From: Lingula anatina
Taxonomy: Eukaryota > Brachiopoda > Lingulata > Lingulida > Lingulidae
Assembly (NCBI RefSeq): GCF_001039355.2
Contig: NW_019775912.1
Location: forward strand, 64,275-128,274
Direction: 5' to 3'
DNA length: 64,000 bases
Made by a program: the position numbers and the translations under genes
Part shown: piece by piece, positions 45,745 to 61,849 of the stretch
Numbering within the stretch: position 1 is the stretch's first letter
Layout of the letters: every line of letters begins with the position of its first letter
Notes under the pieces: generated by a model
Told to the model about the DNA's origin: nothing
Database searches by the model: none
What the model saw: the letters and a program-made list of their open reading frames with translations, nothing else

Positions 45745-48700
45745 AAATGTTCACTTTTCTCATTCTGGCATCAAGTATGAACTTGAACTTTCATGAGCGC
45801 GAAGCCTTATGCTAGTACCACATTTTACTTATGTTCATATTACCTGTTGTGTTTAACTAAAATTTGCTATTGACTGAGCTGAAAAGCATAATGTGCTATT
45901 GTATCAGAATTGACAGTAGCCTATTTTGGACATTATTTTCTGCTTTTTTTCTGTACATTTGACAGCTCTTCTACCTGGCTGTCTTTACTTAACAAAGGCA
46001 CTTGAAATTCTTCAGGGTTTGGAATTTATCTCTCTTAACTCTGAGTTATGCATTTATATTAATTACATGGCTTACAGTTTCATGAGTTTTGAGACAATTG
46101 GTGCATTATCTTTTTACTACATACACATCGTTATTTGCGATTGGTAAACCATTAAGGACCTGTTTGTGTCTTTTTCTCAGTTTTTAGTTTCTGTCACTGA
46201 ATATGAGTATATTTTGATCAGATTTTTAGAAAAAATAAACGTCTATTTCCAGCTTTCAGCTGTTGATTAATGTTTTGTATTATAGAGTAGTCAACATTCC
46301 AGCGAAATGTTGGGTTTACATAAGTTCCAATGATGACAGATAACAAAGGTCTGATCAAGAAGTTCTCTTAAATAGTATATGAGTAAAAATGATATTATTA
46401 TTTTGCATATAAAAAGTAAAGGCCGTCTAATAATAATATATTTTTGATCAGGGCAAGAGTCCAAGTCACACTTCTCCTCGCAGACAATCTACACAGAGTG
46501 TTAATGGGACAGTCAAGCCTACACAACAGCTGTTACAGAAACAAAAGATCCCACCAGTGTCTGCAGCAGGAGCATTTTTTCCTGCTGTGACCCAGAAAGC
46601 CCCTGTACCTCCACCGCCAGCACTACCCACACGAGCCCCTATCAGTCATTCCATGCCTCAGCAGCCAAGCAGACCTGTAGCAGTGGCCACACCGAAACCA
46701 CAGCCAAAACCAACAGGTAACAAAAGACTAATATTTCACTGCACTGTTGACTATTAATTTTGACTGAATAGTTATTTTTATGCACAGACAGTTTATATTT
46801 TATATTTTTGTATAGTTTTCTTGTTTCACTTTTTCTTTCAATAATTGGCCCTGCTTTTACAGTAGTAGACTGTCAATTATATTGTCTCTCTTGTATGTTA
46901 GCACTGTTTAAGTTGGTCAGTACATGTCATTTGTGAAAAAGAAGTGAAGTGTGTTTATGTATGTATATATTCTTGTGCTTTATCCACACATTTCAATTTA
47001 AAGTGTAGGGTGGGGTACAGTAAGATGGACAAAAGTAAAGGCTTGTATTTTCTAGAAAAATAATTGTTTTTTTTTTTTCAGAAGGGTAACATTGCAAACC
47101 TGTAAGTTTTATCTGATATCAGGGTGGACCACTATGAGTGTTGTATTTTGCAACAAAGTCGCCTACCCTCTTTCAGGGGCAATGTTGATGAGAATATTCT
47201 AGGAAGTAAAATTTCACATCACCATTAGAGCTTACATATGGTAGAAAAGTTTAGAAACACTGGAAATCTGGTTTATAATAACAATGGCCATTGTGGCCCA
47301 AAGTTCACAGCGAGGACATCGGCTTATGTCAAGATGTCAGGTACCAGTCTGTCATGGCAAGTGGATGTTTCTTGCTGGTTTGAGTTTGTGCATGACGCAT
47401 CTGCATTTTGTAGAGAAATAGTTTCAAAAACACTGGATAATTCTGTACACTTGTCCACCAGATGTCTGCCACAGCAAGTGGGCATTTCTAGGGGATTAGG
47501 GGGATTGTGGGGCAATTGTTCCAACTAGTACCTGACATTTCGAACATGAGCCGACGTCATCACAATGGCCTTTGCTATTGTTTACAACACTTCCAGTGTT
47601 TCTGAACTTTTCTACCAAATGTGTGACCGGCACTTTCCTCCCAGGATATTCATGTAGAAATTGCCTCTGAACAGGAGTAGGTGACTTTGTAGCAAAATAA
47701 AGTTGTTTCTCATTTCTTCCCCCCATCTTGATATCTGATAAAACTTACCGGGTCTGCTCAGTAACTCGCCTAAAAAAAGGGAAAGAAACAATTATTTTTC
47801 TAGAAATTATCAATCTTCACTTTTGTCCCTCTTATTGTGCCCCACCCTGTATCAAAATATTTATAACTGTTGTCTGACTCAGACCAGTTGGCCTGCATTA
47901 ATTGCAAATACAAGAGAAAATGTGTGTGAAATGACCAAATTAAATTATCCATGTCCATATTTCAGTTACACCTCAAAGCCCAGGTAACACAAGTACTCTT
48001 TCCAATCTTCTGACGGGAAATGTGCCAGGGTCACCTCCTGTCAGTAAACAGGCATTACCTCCAACACCATCTATCATTCATCAGGCCCCATCCACTGCAC
48101 CACCATATAAACCAACACCGCCTCCTGTAGTCAAGGCACCATCTCCCTCAAAGGAGCCAGTCAAGTTTACCATGGGAGGAGATGATGAAAGTCCCAAGTC
48201 TAGCCCCAAACCTGCACCACCTGGAGCTACTGTATGTAAGTGCTACTTAAAGGGTTTGCTTCATGCCGTCAGAATGGCCTGAACGGAACATATTCTTCAG
48301 AAAACATGCCCAACTAACGATATCTTTATCCAAATACACAAATTAAAAGCTCATTTGGTAAATTTTTGGCTTTAAAAAACGTCCTATTTGCTCGGCCTGG
48401 GAGTTAATGAGCTACGTGGTCACGTGGTCCAATGACGACAATCGAGCCACTGGAGAACAGAGCGTGCTTAGCTGTCAAACTGAGCTGCATNAAAACGCTT
48501 TTTTTCTACTAATAGATTGTTTTTATAATTTTTAAATGGCGGGGATCGATTAAAACATACCTCTAGTGTATAGATTGAGTGCTGTATCTTCAAAATTCGA
48601 GAAATGGATTTTTACATGAACATTGTCCTTTAATTTTGCTACTTTCTAATCTTAATATGATATATAAGAAAAATATGATGCAGTCAAATTGATGTCCTGA

Positions 48701-51700
48701 TTTGACCCTTTCTCTGATCTGTTAACGAGTAAGTTTGGTCAAAGTCTTGTGCCCATATGATAGCTTACACTTTATTTAGCCAATATTTTCTTATAAAAAT
48801 GCATGATAATGTTGGAACAACAAGATAAATGCACTTTAACAAGGGTCAAGAGCAACCCAAGGAGCTCGTCCCTTAGATGATTGAAATATCCCACAATGCA
48901 ATCACTTTGATAAAATATTGTGGCAAGCCAGACTCTGCTCTGCTCTGAAGTTTCTTGTACTGGAGGTCGGGAAATAAAACAATTCCCCAACCTCTCTCAA
49001 ACTGGAAGTCCGGCAAGCTATAGTCAGATGTTTCTTAACATGCAGAATCGTCAATAATACTTCATGATGGAAACCTATAGCAAGATGTGATTGTTTAAAA
49101 TCATGTCTATCACAAATTTGAGTTGTCACTGGTATTCTACATGGAAAAGGGTAAGATCAGGCAAGAAAGGGGCCTCTGGATACAGGTTATGCTGTAGTTA
49201 TAGACTCACTGGCACTAACAAAGAGCGGTAACTAGTGAGAGACACCAGAAGATAATTGGACATTAAAAAAAATTTTTTTCAACATTTTCCCCATCTTAAC
49301 CATTCTTTTAGTTGATCATTTAAAAATGAAACTAAGTTATTGTGCAGGGCTAGACATAATTTAGTCCTTTGGACAGGTGGGACTTGAGGTCTAAACAAAA
49401 AAAATGACCTGTTCAAAGTTATGTTAAATTTATATGCTATATATTGTGATAAAATTATCTAATCCTAGCACATCAAGGAGGTGATGGAATCCTCACAAAG
49501 CATAATGTAACAATATTATTGTTTTGGCGCGCTTTATACACAGCAGTAGTAAGCACTGGTTTTCAATGCTTCAGTCAGATGCCGCTTTATTTTAACACTA
49601 ATAATCACATGGGTGCTGTTTGATTGTCAATGGGGACGATTATATAAAACTTCTTGTTTTGTTCTCATTTAATCCTAAATTGTCATCTCAACCGTCGGAC
49701 AGTACCCCTCAACATCACCTGTCTGACATGGGCTTTCACCTGCCCTGGACAGTCTGTAGTGTCGAGCCCTGTTGTGTATTATGTAATAAGTACTAAAAAC
49801 GAAAGTAGCACAATTCAGTATTTGTGTACATAATGGCATTTTCAAGGTGTGACTTTGAATTTCCTTGGGACTGAAGACCTTTGCTTGTCACATTTTCTAG
49901 ATATGTGTTATCAGCTTGATTGGATTCTTTTTCTTTCTTGTTGTCTGTACATTTGACAGCTTTGCTGCCTTGTTTGTAAAATTCTCCTTTTTGTCTGTCT
50001 AGCGTTATCAAAGTATGAACTTTAACTCTCATGGGCCTGGGGCCCATTTCACAAAGCAGTAGTTAAGTTAGCGATCGGTAGTTAGCCTCTCGCTAGTTAT
50101 GAGTGCTGTTTCACAAAGCAGTCCCTAGTTCTGTAGCTCGTTATTGTGTCGTTATTATCTTGGATATTTAACGACTGGTCAGACCAGTGGCTAACTCTAG
50201 AGTTTCACCGTACACATGTACGAATGAAATAAAAAGGTTGCATAGTTCCCATTGTCTGTCGTATCCAATATGGTGGCTACTGTACTTGCTAACTGTACCG
50301 CCAGTAGTGTTCTTACTAACGACTGCTTCATGAAATGGGCCCCTGAAGCCTTACGCTAGTTACATATTCCTAACATCCATATTACCTTTGATGCATAATC
50401 AGTACCACCAGCATGTACCCATCTCGTATAGCTCCGCTGGCTCCATTGGCTGCCTGAAACAAGTCACTGTTACCGCTTCTTCTCCTAGACTGCATGGACC
50501 TATGTTCCTATCTCTTGGATTTAGGTCACTTTTTTTTTTAATCTCAGTCAGTTCTTTCATCTGGGCGTGACGCTCAAAATTTTTGAAAATACAATACTAA
50601 ATATCTCCCAAACCAAAGAAATAATGGGGAAAATTACTACAGAAGTCTGACCAAAAGTCATATGTGAAAATACCAATTATGCCCTTGGATTTGACCTTTG
50701 ACCTTTATTTCAAGGTCAAACAGGCCAAAAATTTTTTAAAGATAGGAATTTTTTGCCAAAAAAATATTTGTTTTTGCCACTTTTACAGAAACTGCACAAC
50801 CATAAGCTCTCATAACCCATGAAGGGCTACAATTAGGGACTCCTTTCACCTTCGTGAGTTTGGGGTCAATCAGTGCATTTTCATGATGTCGAAGCTGAAA
50901 AGTCGCTGTAATTATGGAACCATAAATGCTAGAGACTTCTAGTTTGTTGCCTTTTGTCGAGCATGTCAAGCGCAACAGGGAAAGTGATATCCTTTTTTTT
51001 TTTGTTTTTCTTATGGTTTACAAGTTGCACTATATCAAAAAGTACAACATCACAACATAACAGTGATAAAAATAAAATGTGAAATCCGTACTCCAATGTT
51101 AGCAGGGTTATGCCCATAGTTACTATTGAACTTGAATAAAAAGTTATATACTGGCAATCTTATTGTGACCTTGAAATTGACCTTTGACTTACTTTTCACC
51201 ATGGACTGAACTTTGTAAAATTTCCATCCTTTATATCTCCAAAACTGGCAAAGATAAGCCCATAGTTACCTTTGAACTTGATTAAGAAGTCATATACTGG
51301 TAATCTTATTGTAACCTTGAAATTGGCCTTTGACCTACTATTTCTGATGAACTAAACTTTGCAAATTTTTCGTCCTTTATATCGCCAAAACTGGCAGAGA
51401 TATACCCTTAGTTACTATTGAACTTGACCAGGAGGTCATATACTGGCACTTTTCCTGTGACCTAGAAAATTGATCTTTGACCTACGTTTCACCATGAAAC
51501 TCAACTGGCAAATTTCTGGGCTCTTATATTTACTACTGAACTTGGATGGGAAGTCCTTTATTCCCATTCGCACTGCAACCTTGGATTTGACCTTTTACTT
51601 TTCCTCACAATTTTGTTGCAAATTGTAATTTTCTACATAAGAAAAATTGAGAGTTCTTGTTTATTGTATTTTAATGTAGGTGCTGTCCCATATGAATGCA

Positions 51701-53588
51701 CTGACTTCAGTTGGTGTTACAATATCCGGAGGCGATATCGCCTCTCTGATCCTCTAGTTAAAATTTGTTGTTGCCTTTGTTGTTATTATTATATTATTGC
51801 AATATGATTGCATCAGAATTAACAGTTACTGATTTTGTACATCATTTTTCTGCCTTGTGTGTGTACATTTGACAGCTTTGGTGCCTTGTTTAGCAATTCA
51901 CAACAGTAGGAAATGCTTTTGTGTGTGTAACAAACTCATAAAAGCTTGACCAAACTTACTCAAAATATGTATTTGCATTACATGCTTCCTCCCATCAGTT
52001 ATATGCGTTTCTCTAAAGTAAGTCTTAATTATCCAGTGAAAATGTGTTGCAAGGAGATCTTTGTTTTATTAAAATTCTGCATTATGAATAATCCCATTAT
52101 TTAATTTGTTATTATTATTATTAATTTATTTTGTATTAGCTTCAAGTGGAGTTAGTGGCTCATTTGGTGTCCCCTCTCTCAGTTCTTCTGGGAGCAGTGA
52201 AAATCTAAAAAAACTGGCAGACAAAGGACAGAAAAAGGTATAAATTACAGTTGAGAGATATGACATATTTCTGAATGAAAAAAATCTGACATTTTACTAT
52301 TATGAATGTAAAGAAATAATATCTGTACTTATTAACATACAGTTTACATACTTTTCCTTTATAATATTACGATTTTGTTGTTAAAGTAGCATTATAGAAA
52401 CATTTTTTAAAAAAGTAAATTAATATGAAAGGTCTTTAATTGTAGGATGTAAAGATCAAGAACATAGGCTCATGGTCCAGTTTAGCAAATTTGTCTAGCA
52501 GCCAGTCCGGTGGTTCTGGAGTCAAGAAGACGAGTGCTGCACACAGTTTTGAACTGTTCAAGAAGCAGGCTAAAGAGAAAGAGGAGAGAGAAAGGCTGCT
52601 CAAGATGCAAGAGGAACAGAGGAAACGGGACAAAGAACAAGCTGAGAAGGAGAGACACAAAGCAGAGCAGGAAAGGCAAAGGTTAGAGGCAATAATTTGA
52701 AGAAAGAATGTTTTTAGTAACTGATAATCTTATGTTCTTGACAAGTAAACACTTATGCAATAGTCATGAATTACTTGTTAGACAGTTTTCCTATGTCTGT
52801 CATTGTCTGTCATTGTCTTCCATATCTGCCTGATGACTTAAGATGAAAAACCTCCTGCACAAAAAGATATTAACATTTCAACTGGTGTGATATAGAAAAC
52901 TATACCACTCAATATATTAAGGGCCTTACACATTCGATTCCTTGTGAAACACTTAGTAAGCTGAATCTGTATGGCATGTTCTTCATCTGTGCTGTCATTT
53001 ATTTTAGACAGGTGAATTTTGTTTATTAAAAGGGGATTTAGTGCAGTTTTAGATTAGATGGATTTCAAAGGAATCTTACTGAGTACTATATAGGACATGC
53101 CTGTTGTATTCTGCAGGGAGCGCGAGGAAGAGGAAGCTTTGGAAAAAGCTAGACAGTCACAACTTCAACAACAGAGACAACAAGAGCAGGAAGAACAAGA
53201 AAAACGCAATGCAGAGAGGGAGAGAGAAAGGATGAGGGAGACTGAGAGGAGAAGAAGAGCAGCTGTAAGCAGATAAACTTACAAATATCAATATTATATA
53301 TAAAAGGGAGAGAGGGTTAGGGTTTGTGGCAGATCATCAATATGCTTGTAATTCACTATAGAACTATTATGGATGATAAAACTTAGCAAAAGTTTTCGAG
53401 TCAAAATATTTAAGCCATGTAGTGCAGGGTACAAATCTGATTGGAAAAAAACTTTTATCTCTGATTGTCCTTGATGTTACTAGATTGAAATGGAAATGTT
53501 TTCAATACCTTTTTTTTTCCAGCTTGCCAATCAAATTGACATGAATGCCCAGAGTGAATTAATGGCTTCCTTTGAAGAGATGCTGTAA
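31920..53588 (+). CDS. BRD4: BET double-bromodomain protein, BRD4-long type (complete)
   Basis: Nuclear acetyl-histone reader that recruits P-TEFb. Exons: 31920-31966, 33858-33909, 34886-35107, 35458-35604, 36050-36388, 36764-37003, 37484-37579, 37767-37868, 38408-38536, 38886-39080, 39380-39815, 40547-40717, 41404-41529, 42144-42272, 45037-45074, 46452-46716, 47966-48235, 52140-52237, 52446-52681, 53117-53264, 53523-53588; 1183 aa, every phase consistent. Bromodomain 1 about 70-185 with WPF 93-95 and acetyl-lysine Asn152 (NCYVYNKPG pattern). Motif [12 protein letters not shown] in exon 6. Bromodomain 2 about 360-475 with WPF 385-387 and Asn444 (YNPPD). Acidic serine-rich stretch, Lys/Glu-rich basic region (exon 11), ET domain about 650-725 ([36 protein letters not shown]). 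Ser-rich exon 14, Pro-rich exons 16-17. Then IKNIGSW, a long Glu/Arg/Lys coiled region, and C-terminal [16 protein letters not shown], the P-TEFb-interaction type end of long BRD4. Exon 1 rests on phase, an upstream in-frame TAG at 31863 and a good donor, and is less certain. Invertebrates usually have one BET gene, pro-orthologous to BRD2/3/4/T. Confidence 0.95.
31967..33857. other. BET intron 1, simple sequence only
   Basis: Apart from short (TA)n tracts (about 32350-32370 and 33756-33797), a poly-C run near 33527-33543 and A-rich sequence after it, nothing is recognised. Short AATTTAGCC / GGCTAAAC motifs recur near 33330-33460. No RNA gene or conserved coding stretch was seen. Confidence 0.6.
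34284..34450 (+). repeat. Repeat-borne short ORF in BET intron 2, shared with 63660-63780
   Basis: An ATG at 34284 opens a 39-codon frame ([20 protein letters not shown]... ending at TAA 34401-34403). The stretch GATGAAAGAGACTGCCT with GCCAAAAACAACGG downstream is repeated in inverted orientation at about 63670-63770. Two dispersed copies with coding-like text suggest a transposon; I do not recognise the family. Confidence 0.45.
37935..38151. mobile_element. 217-bp MITE in BET intron 8 with ATA target duplication
   Basis: Starts GACTCTGTTCACATGAAAAG and ends with the reverse complement (CTTTTCATGTGAACGGAGTC). The inverted ends extend about 45 bases through TCTATTTTCTAAAAATCTA. Flanked by ATA at 37932-37934 and 38152-38154. 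The interior is GC-rich (GGTGATCACGGTCCGTGCCC), unlike the intron around it, which suggests recent arrival. Confidence 0.85.
39165..40300. repeat. Diverged direct repeat in adjacent BET introns 10 and 11
   Basis: The text TGAATCTGTTGCACGGTGG near 39190 and TGAATCTGTTGCACAGTGG near 40152, both preceded by a GATGA...ACCATGCG context and followed by a CTGATT...TTCA context, occur on both sides of exon 11. An old local duplication or two copies of one repeat. Neither copy carries exon sequence. Confidence 0.5.
42464..43030. mobile_element. About 567-bp element with CTTCAAGAAAT inverted ends
   Basis: The left end GACTTGCCCTTCAAGAAATC and right end TTTCTTGAAGGGCGAGTC are inverted. The body (CAAACTGTAACG, TTTTGAGATAGAACG, GATACTTTGTATCAGACTCTT) matches the WDR5 intron copy ending at 16592 in opposite orientation. 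It lies between the short-isoform stop and its proposed poly(A) signals, so it would be in that 3' UTR. Confidence 0.75.
43428..44478. repeat. Two inverted-repeat pairs around the intronic poly(A) region
   Basis: Pair 1: GCAACAGGTCTTAGCATAGG near 43430 against CTATGCTATGACCTGTTGCC near 43529, a hairpin of about 18 paired bases. Pair 2: CGAGTGCAGAATGTGTCCC near 43564 against GGGAGACACATTCTGCACTCGG near 44456. Pair 2 encloses the poly(A) signals, so it could be the ends of an inserted element or an RNA structure. Confidence 0.5.
44401..44414 (+). terminator. Intronic poly(A) signals for the short BET isoform
   Basis: Two AATAAA hexamers (44401-44406 and 44409-44414) followed by a GT-rich stretch (CTTGTTGTTGTTG) at about 44421-44433, the classic cleavage-site layout. 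They are in sense orientation, 2.1 kb after the exon 14 stop and 0.6 kb before exon 15. Confidence 0.6.
45075..46451 (-). repeat. R1 repeat (reverse) with long poly-T tract, BET intron 15
   Basis: About 45100-45970 is a nearly full-length reverse copy of R1, ending with CTGTACATTTGACAGCTCTT near 45951. It includes a T homopolymer at about 45713-45743. The rest of the intron to 46451 shows no further feature. Confidence 0.65.
47004..47852. mobile_element. About 850-bp foldback element in BET intron 16
   Basis: Ends TAGGGTGGGGTACAGTAAGA and, complemented, TACAGGGTGGGGCACAATAA. The inverted match continues inward through GGACAAAAGT, CTAGAAAAATAATTGTTT and TTTTATCTGATATCAGG / GATATCTGATAAAACTTACC. 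Nearer the centre GTAGAAAAGTT(T)AGAAACACTGG is again inverted. Nearly the whole element could form one hairpin. No transposase frame. Confidence 0.75.
48265..48600 (+). repeat. Repeat fragment shared with WDR5 intron, containing an N
   Basis: TTCAGAAAACATGCCCAACT and AATACACAAATTAAAAGCTC correspond to the inverted copy at 27370-27600. The N at 48491 interrupts GAGCTGCAT-N-AAAACGC inside this repeat, so a collapse or mis-join is possible, though no duplicated flanks are visible here. Confidence 0.6.
50040..50342. mobile_element. 303-bp Harbinger-like MITE with CTG target duplication
   Basis: Starts GGGCCCATTTCACAAAGCAG and ends CTGCTTCATGAAATGGGCCC, flanked by CTG at 50037-50039 and 50343-50345. 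Internal text (GCGATCGGTAGTTAGCCTCT and TAACGACTGGTCAGA) matches 19451-20137, so it is a deletion derivative of the same family. It split an R1 copy, whose flanking parts resume GAAGCCTTACGCTAG. Confidence 0.85.
50690..51765 (+). repeat. R5 block with about three 146-bp tandem monomers
   Basis: Successive units begin near 51110, 51257 and 51403 with CCCATAGTTACTATTGAACT-like text and share TCATATACTGGCA, TGACCTTGAAATTGACCTTTG and CCAAAACTGGC. The block ends with GGAGGCGATATCGCCTCTCT at about 51731, the same palindrome-like terminus as at 380-400. Confidence 0.75.
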
Positions 53589-55802
53589 TGAAGTCTTCAT
53601 GGAGTGTTCAAAAGACAAATTTCTTGCTGACATTAGAAGTGACTTTCCTTCAAGACATATTGGACCATGCATGTCTTCTCTTTGCTGATGCTTTTTCAGT
53701 TTGTTCACAGACATTATCTTTTCCTTGAGGATAATAGGACATGGGTCTGCTTCAACTTTCAGAGAGCTATGTTTCAGATACAGTCAGTCACCTTGAATCA
53801 TAATGTTAACTCATTGTTGACTGAGGTCATTTTAGCTGTATTTCATTGGAAAGAATGATGTACTGTACAAAAGCATAATGTTCCTTTGATAGGTAAATGT
53901 GCCTATCATTCCAATCTACAGTGTTAATGCTGTCAGCTAACCAAGTGGCTGGCTAAGTTTTTTCAATCCAAAGAGAGCAGATAGAGGAAATGTTAAAGTA
54001 GGTAAAATTGTTACTTGCATGATAACAAGTTACTAGTAAGTGTACAGATATTCTCAATATGATAAACATACAATCTGAAGTAGGCAACCCTTGTGTTAGC
54101 CAATGTGTGATTTGACTTGAAAATGTCATTAGATTTCTTATACTCTTTGACATTAAATTTTCTGTGGAGTTCCAGTGCTGATTTTACAGCATTACAATAT
54201 TGCCTCTGTTACACAGGTGTTAAGAATTATAACTCATTCCATGTCATTTTTTATTTGCTTTTTTATTTTTACTGGTATTTTCCATGTTTTAAGTTTAAAA
54301 GTGCTGAATTATAAGAATAATTAGAAAATGTTTAAAATTAATAGGATGTAATTATTAAAACTATTCAGCTTGCCATTGTTTCTGTATTTTTGTTTACTTT
54401 TTTTAACCATCCCTAAAAAACTCCTGTGGCATTTTTTTTTCTTATCCCTTTGCATCTTTTACCCCTTTGTAATCAATATTGCCCACCTTCAGTAATCTGT
54501 TTGAATTACAGACCTACAATAGCTAGTCTTTCTGTAAAATTCTGTGTACCATATATTTAAAAGAAAAAGAATTATACAAATATTTAAAAAAATAATTTCT
54601 GGGACTTATTCTTCTTTGCACAATTCATGATCATAGTCACCTTGTCATGTGGACATTATGGCAGTGGTGAATAGGAGAGTTTTGATATGGTCAATTTTAT
54701 TAAGAGAATGTTACATTACAGATGTTTTGTTGTCAAGTTGGTATTGTCGTTCTGTTAAACCTCAACTGCTTGCAAGAAAAGGCCAGCAGTGCCAGTTGAT
54801 GCACTATTTTACCAACTATATTCTTGTAGTTTTGATACGTATTTTGTATATATCTCAGTAAATTGTACATTTCTGTCAACTGTATTTAATCTTAGACCCC
54901 AGAGATTATGGAGTTGAAAAAGAAAAACTTGCAAAATTCATTTGTCATTTAAATTATTATGTAACTGATATTTGTTTACACTGTACATAAAGTTAGATGT
55001 AGCTGGAATTGTACAGACATCAACTCTTCTACATGTATGTACAGTTTTCTATGATGTAACCTCCATGTTGATACTTGAGTATATCATAACATTTTGTTTT
55101 TTCATCAAGAAGTGCTTGATTTGTATGTTTGCAATATTTGTGTAGTATTGGCTCTCTTGTAATGTTATGGTTTGTCGTTTACACACACGTCATGTTATTC
55201 CAGGTCATAAAGGAACACAAAGTTTGCTAAAATAAGTGTTGAATTTCAGGGACATTGGTTATTATGCTGACATTTCATTGTTCAGGATGCTTATGGGTTT
55301 ATTCATGTAAATTTCATACTTTAGAATTGCTATGTGAAATAATGTTGGTTTATGATTGAAGTATTTTGTAGAAAACTAACATTTTGTGACCTGGTATAAT
55401 TGCATATTTGAAGAAAATAATATGCTGTTTGGGTTTGTGACAAGGCAGTTCTGAAATTTAAAAAAAATCATAAAAAGCAATGTTTCAAAATACGTAGCCC
55501 AGTACATTTTTGCCAGTATTTTAGAATAATTAAATTAAGACAGCTCTGATATACAATTATAGAACCTAGTACATAGTGAATTATCTTGCCTTGCTGGTAA
55601 TTAGTGGAGATCTCAATGCCACTGTGATAGTGTGTCATGCAAAAGAAAACTGGCATTTCTCCATTTGTGGGGGATTTCACTGTTATTAGCATGTCAGTAT
55701 GGATTGATGGACGTATCCATGCTTTTGTAGATCTAGTTTTGACATTTGTTGAAAAGATCTGCCTAAATATGTAGATGGGAATTTTCCCAACTATGGAATA
55801 AA
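53589..55802 (+). other. BRD4: BET long-isoform 3' UTR (proposed)
   Basis: A T-rich, repeat-poor stretch following the long-isoform stop at 53586-53588. The only clear sense hexamer noticed is AATAAA at 55797-55802, giving a UTR of about 2.2 kb. Lack of mobile elements over this length, unusual for the window, fits transcribed UTR. It converges on SURF2, whose stop is 0.6 kb further on. Confidence 0.5.
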
Positions 55803-56063
55803 GATGAAGAAATCTGGAATCTTTTTTATGTACACACACAATTATGGCCTCAATTGTGAACTCTTCCCTATACCTATACATTAAATTTGTCTTGAGCAAT
55901 ACACTGCAGAGTGAGACCGATGTGATGCACTAGGTCATCCCTCCTTGTCTTTGCTCCCAAGGTGTACATTCTGGTGGTTTGGTTCTAATCTGTATTGATT
56001 AAACATATTTAACTACTTTTTAAGTAGTTACAAGCTTTTCTTTAATCATTCTTCATAAAATTT

Positions 56064-56133
56064 TTTATTATCATTTTTCCTTCTTAATTTCATGGCAATA
56101 GATTCACAACATTGAATATTTTACATATTTATT
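56064..56133 (-). terminator. SURF2 poly(A) signal candidates
   Basis: TTTATT at 56128-56133 and 56064-56069 read AATAAA on the minus strand, 276 and 340 bases beyond the SURF2 stop. Either could end the transcript; the proximal one is the simpler choice. Confidence 0.45.
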
Positions 56134-56408
56134 GGCAAAATAGTTTTTTCTCTTTGTCTTTTTAACATTCATCATTCCTTTTCTTTTAGCTATTGCAAGA
56201 AACAAACTTCCTTCAGAATTCATAGCTCTATTCATAATCAATTTCTTCAAAACTATTGTAAAGAAAAGTTTTCCCTTAAGATGGTGTATCATCAAATGAT
56301 ACGATGCTAAACGATTATTTAGAAAAAAAAAACACTTACACCTAGCAACATTATGTCAACAAAATTTAAAAAAAAACAAAAAATATCCCTTTCATGACAG
56401 CACATCTT

Positions 56409-61819
<5,411 letters not shown>

Positions 61820-61849
61820 CTAAACAATATAATAAAATTATGAATGAAC

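Larger units (their letters stand above)
48601..52139. other. BET intron 17, repeat-rich
   Basis: The largest intron of the gene. It holds an unclassified AT-rich stretch (48600-49790), an R1 fragment in reverse (about 49800-49990), a Harbinger-like MITE (50040-50342), an R5 block (50690-51765) and a final R1 fragment (about 51780-51890). No extra exon is needed, because the flanking exon phases agree. Confidence 0.65.

Noticed and set aside
55468-55899. 143-aa minus-strand frame between the BET gene and SURF2
   Set aside because: Composition is random-looking, it has no motif, and it is antisense to the likely BET 3' UTR.
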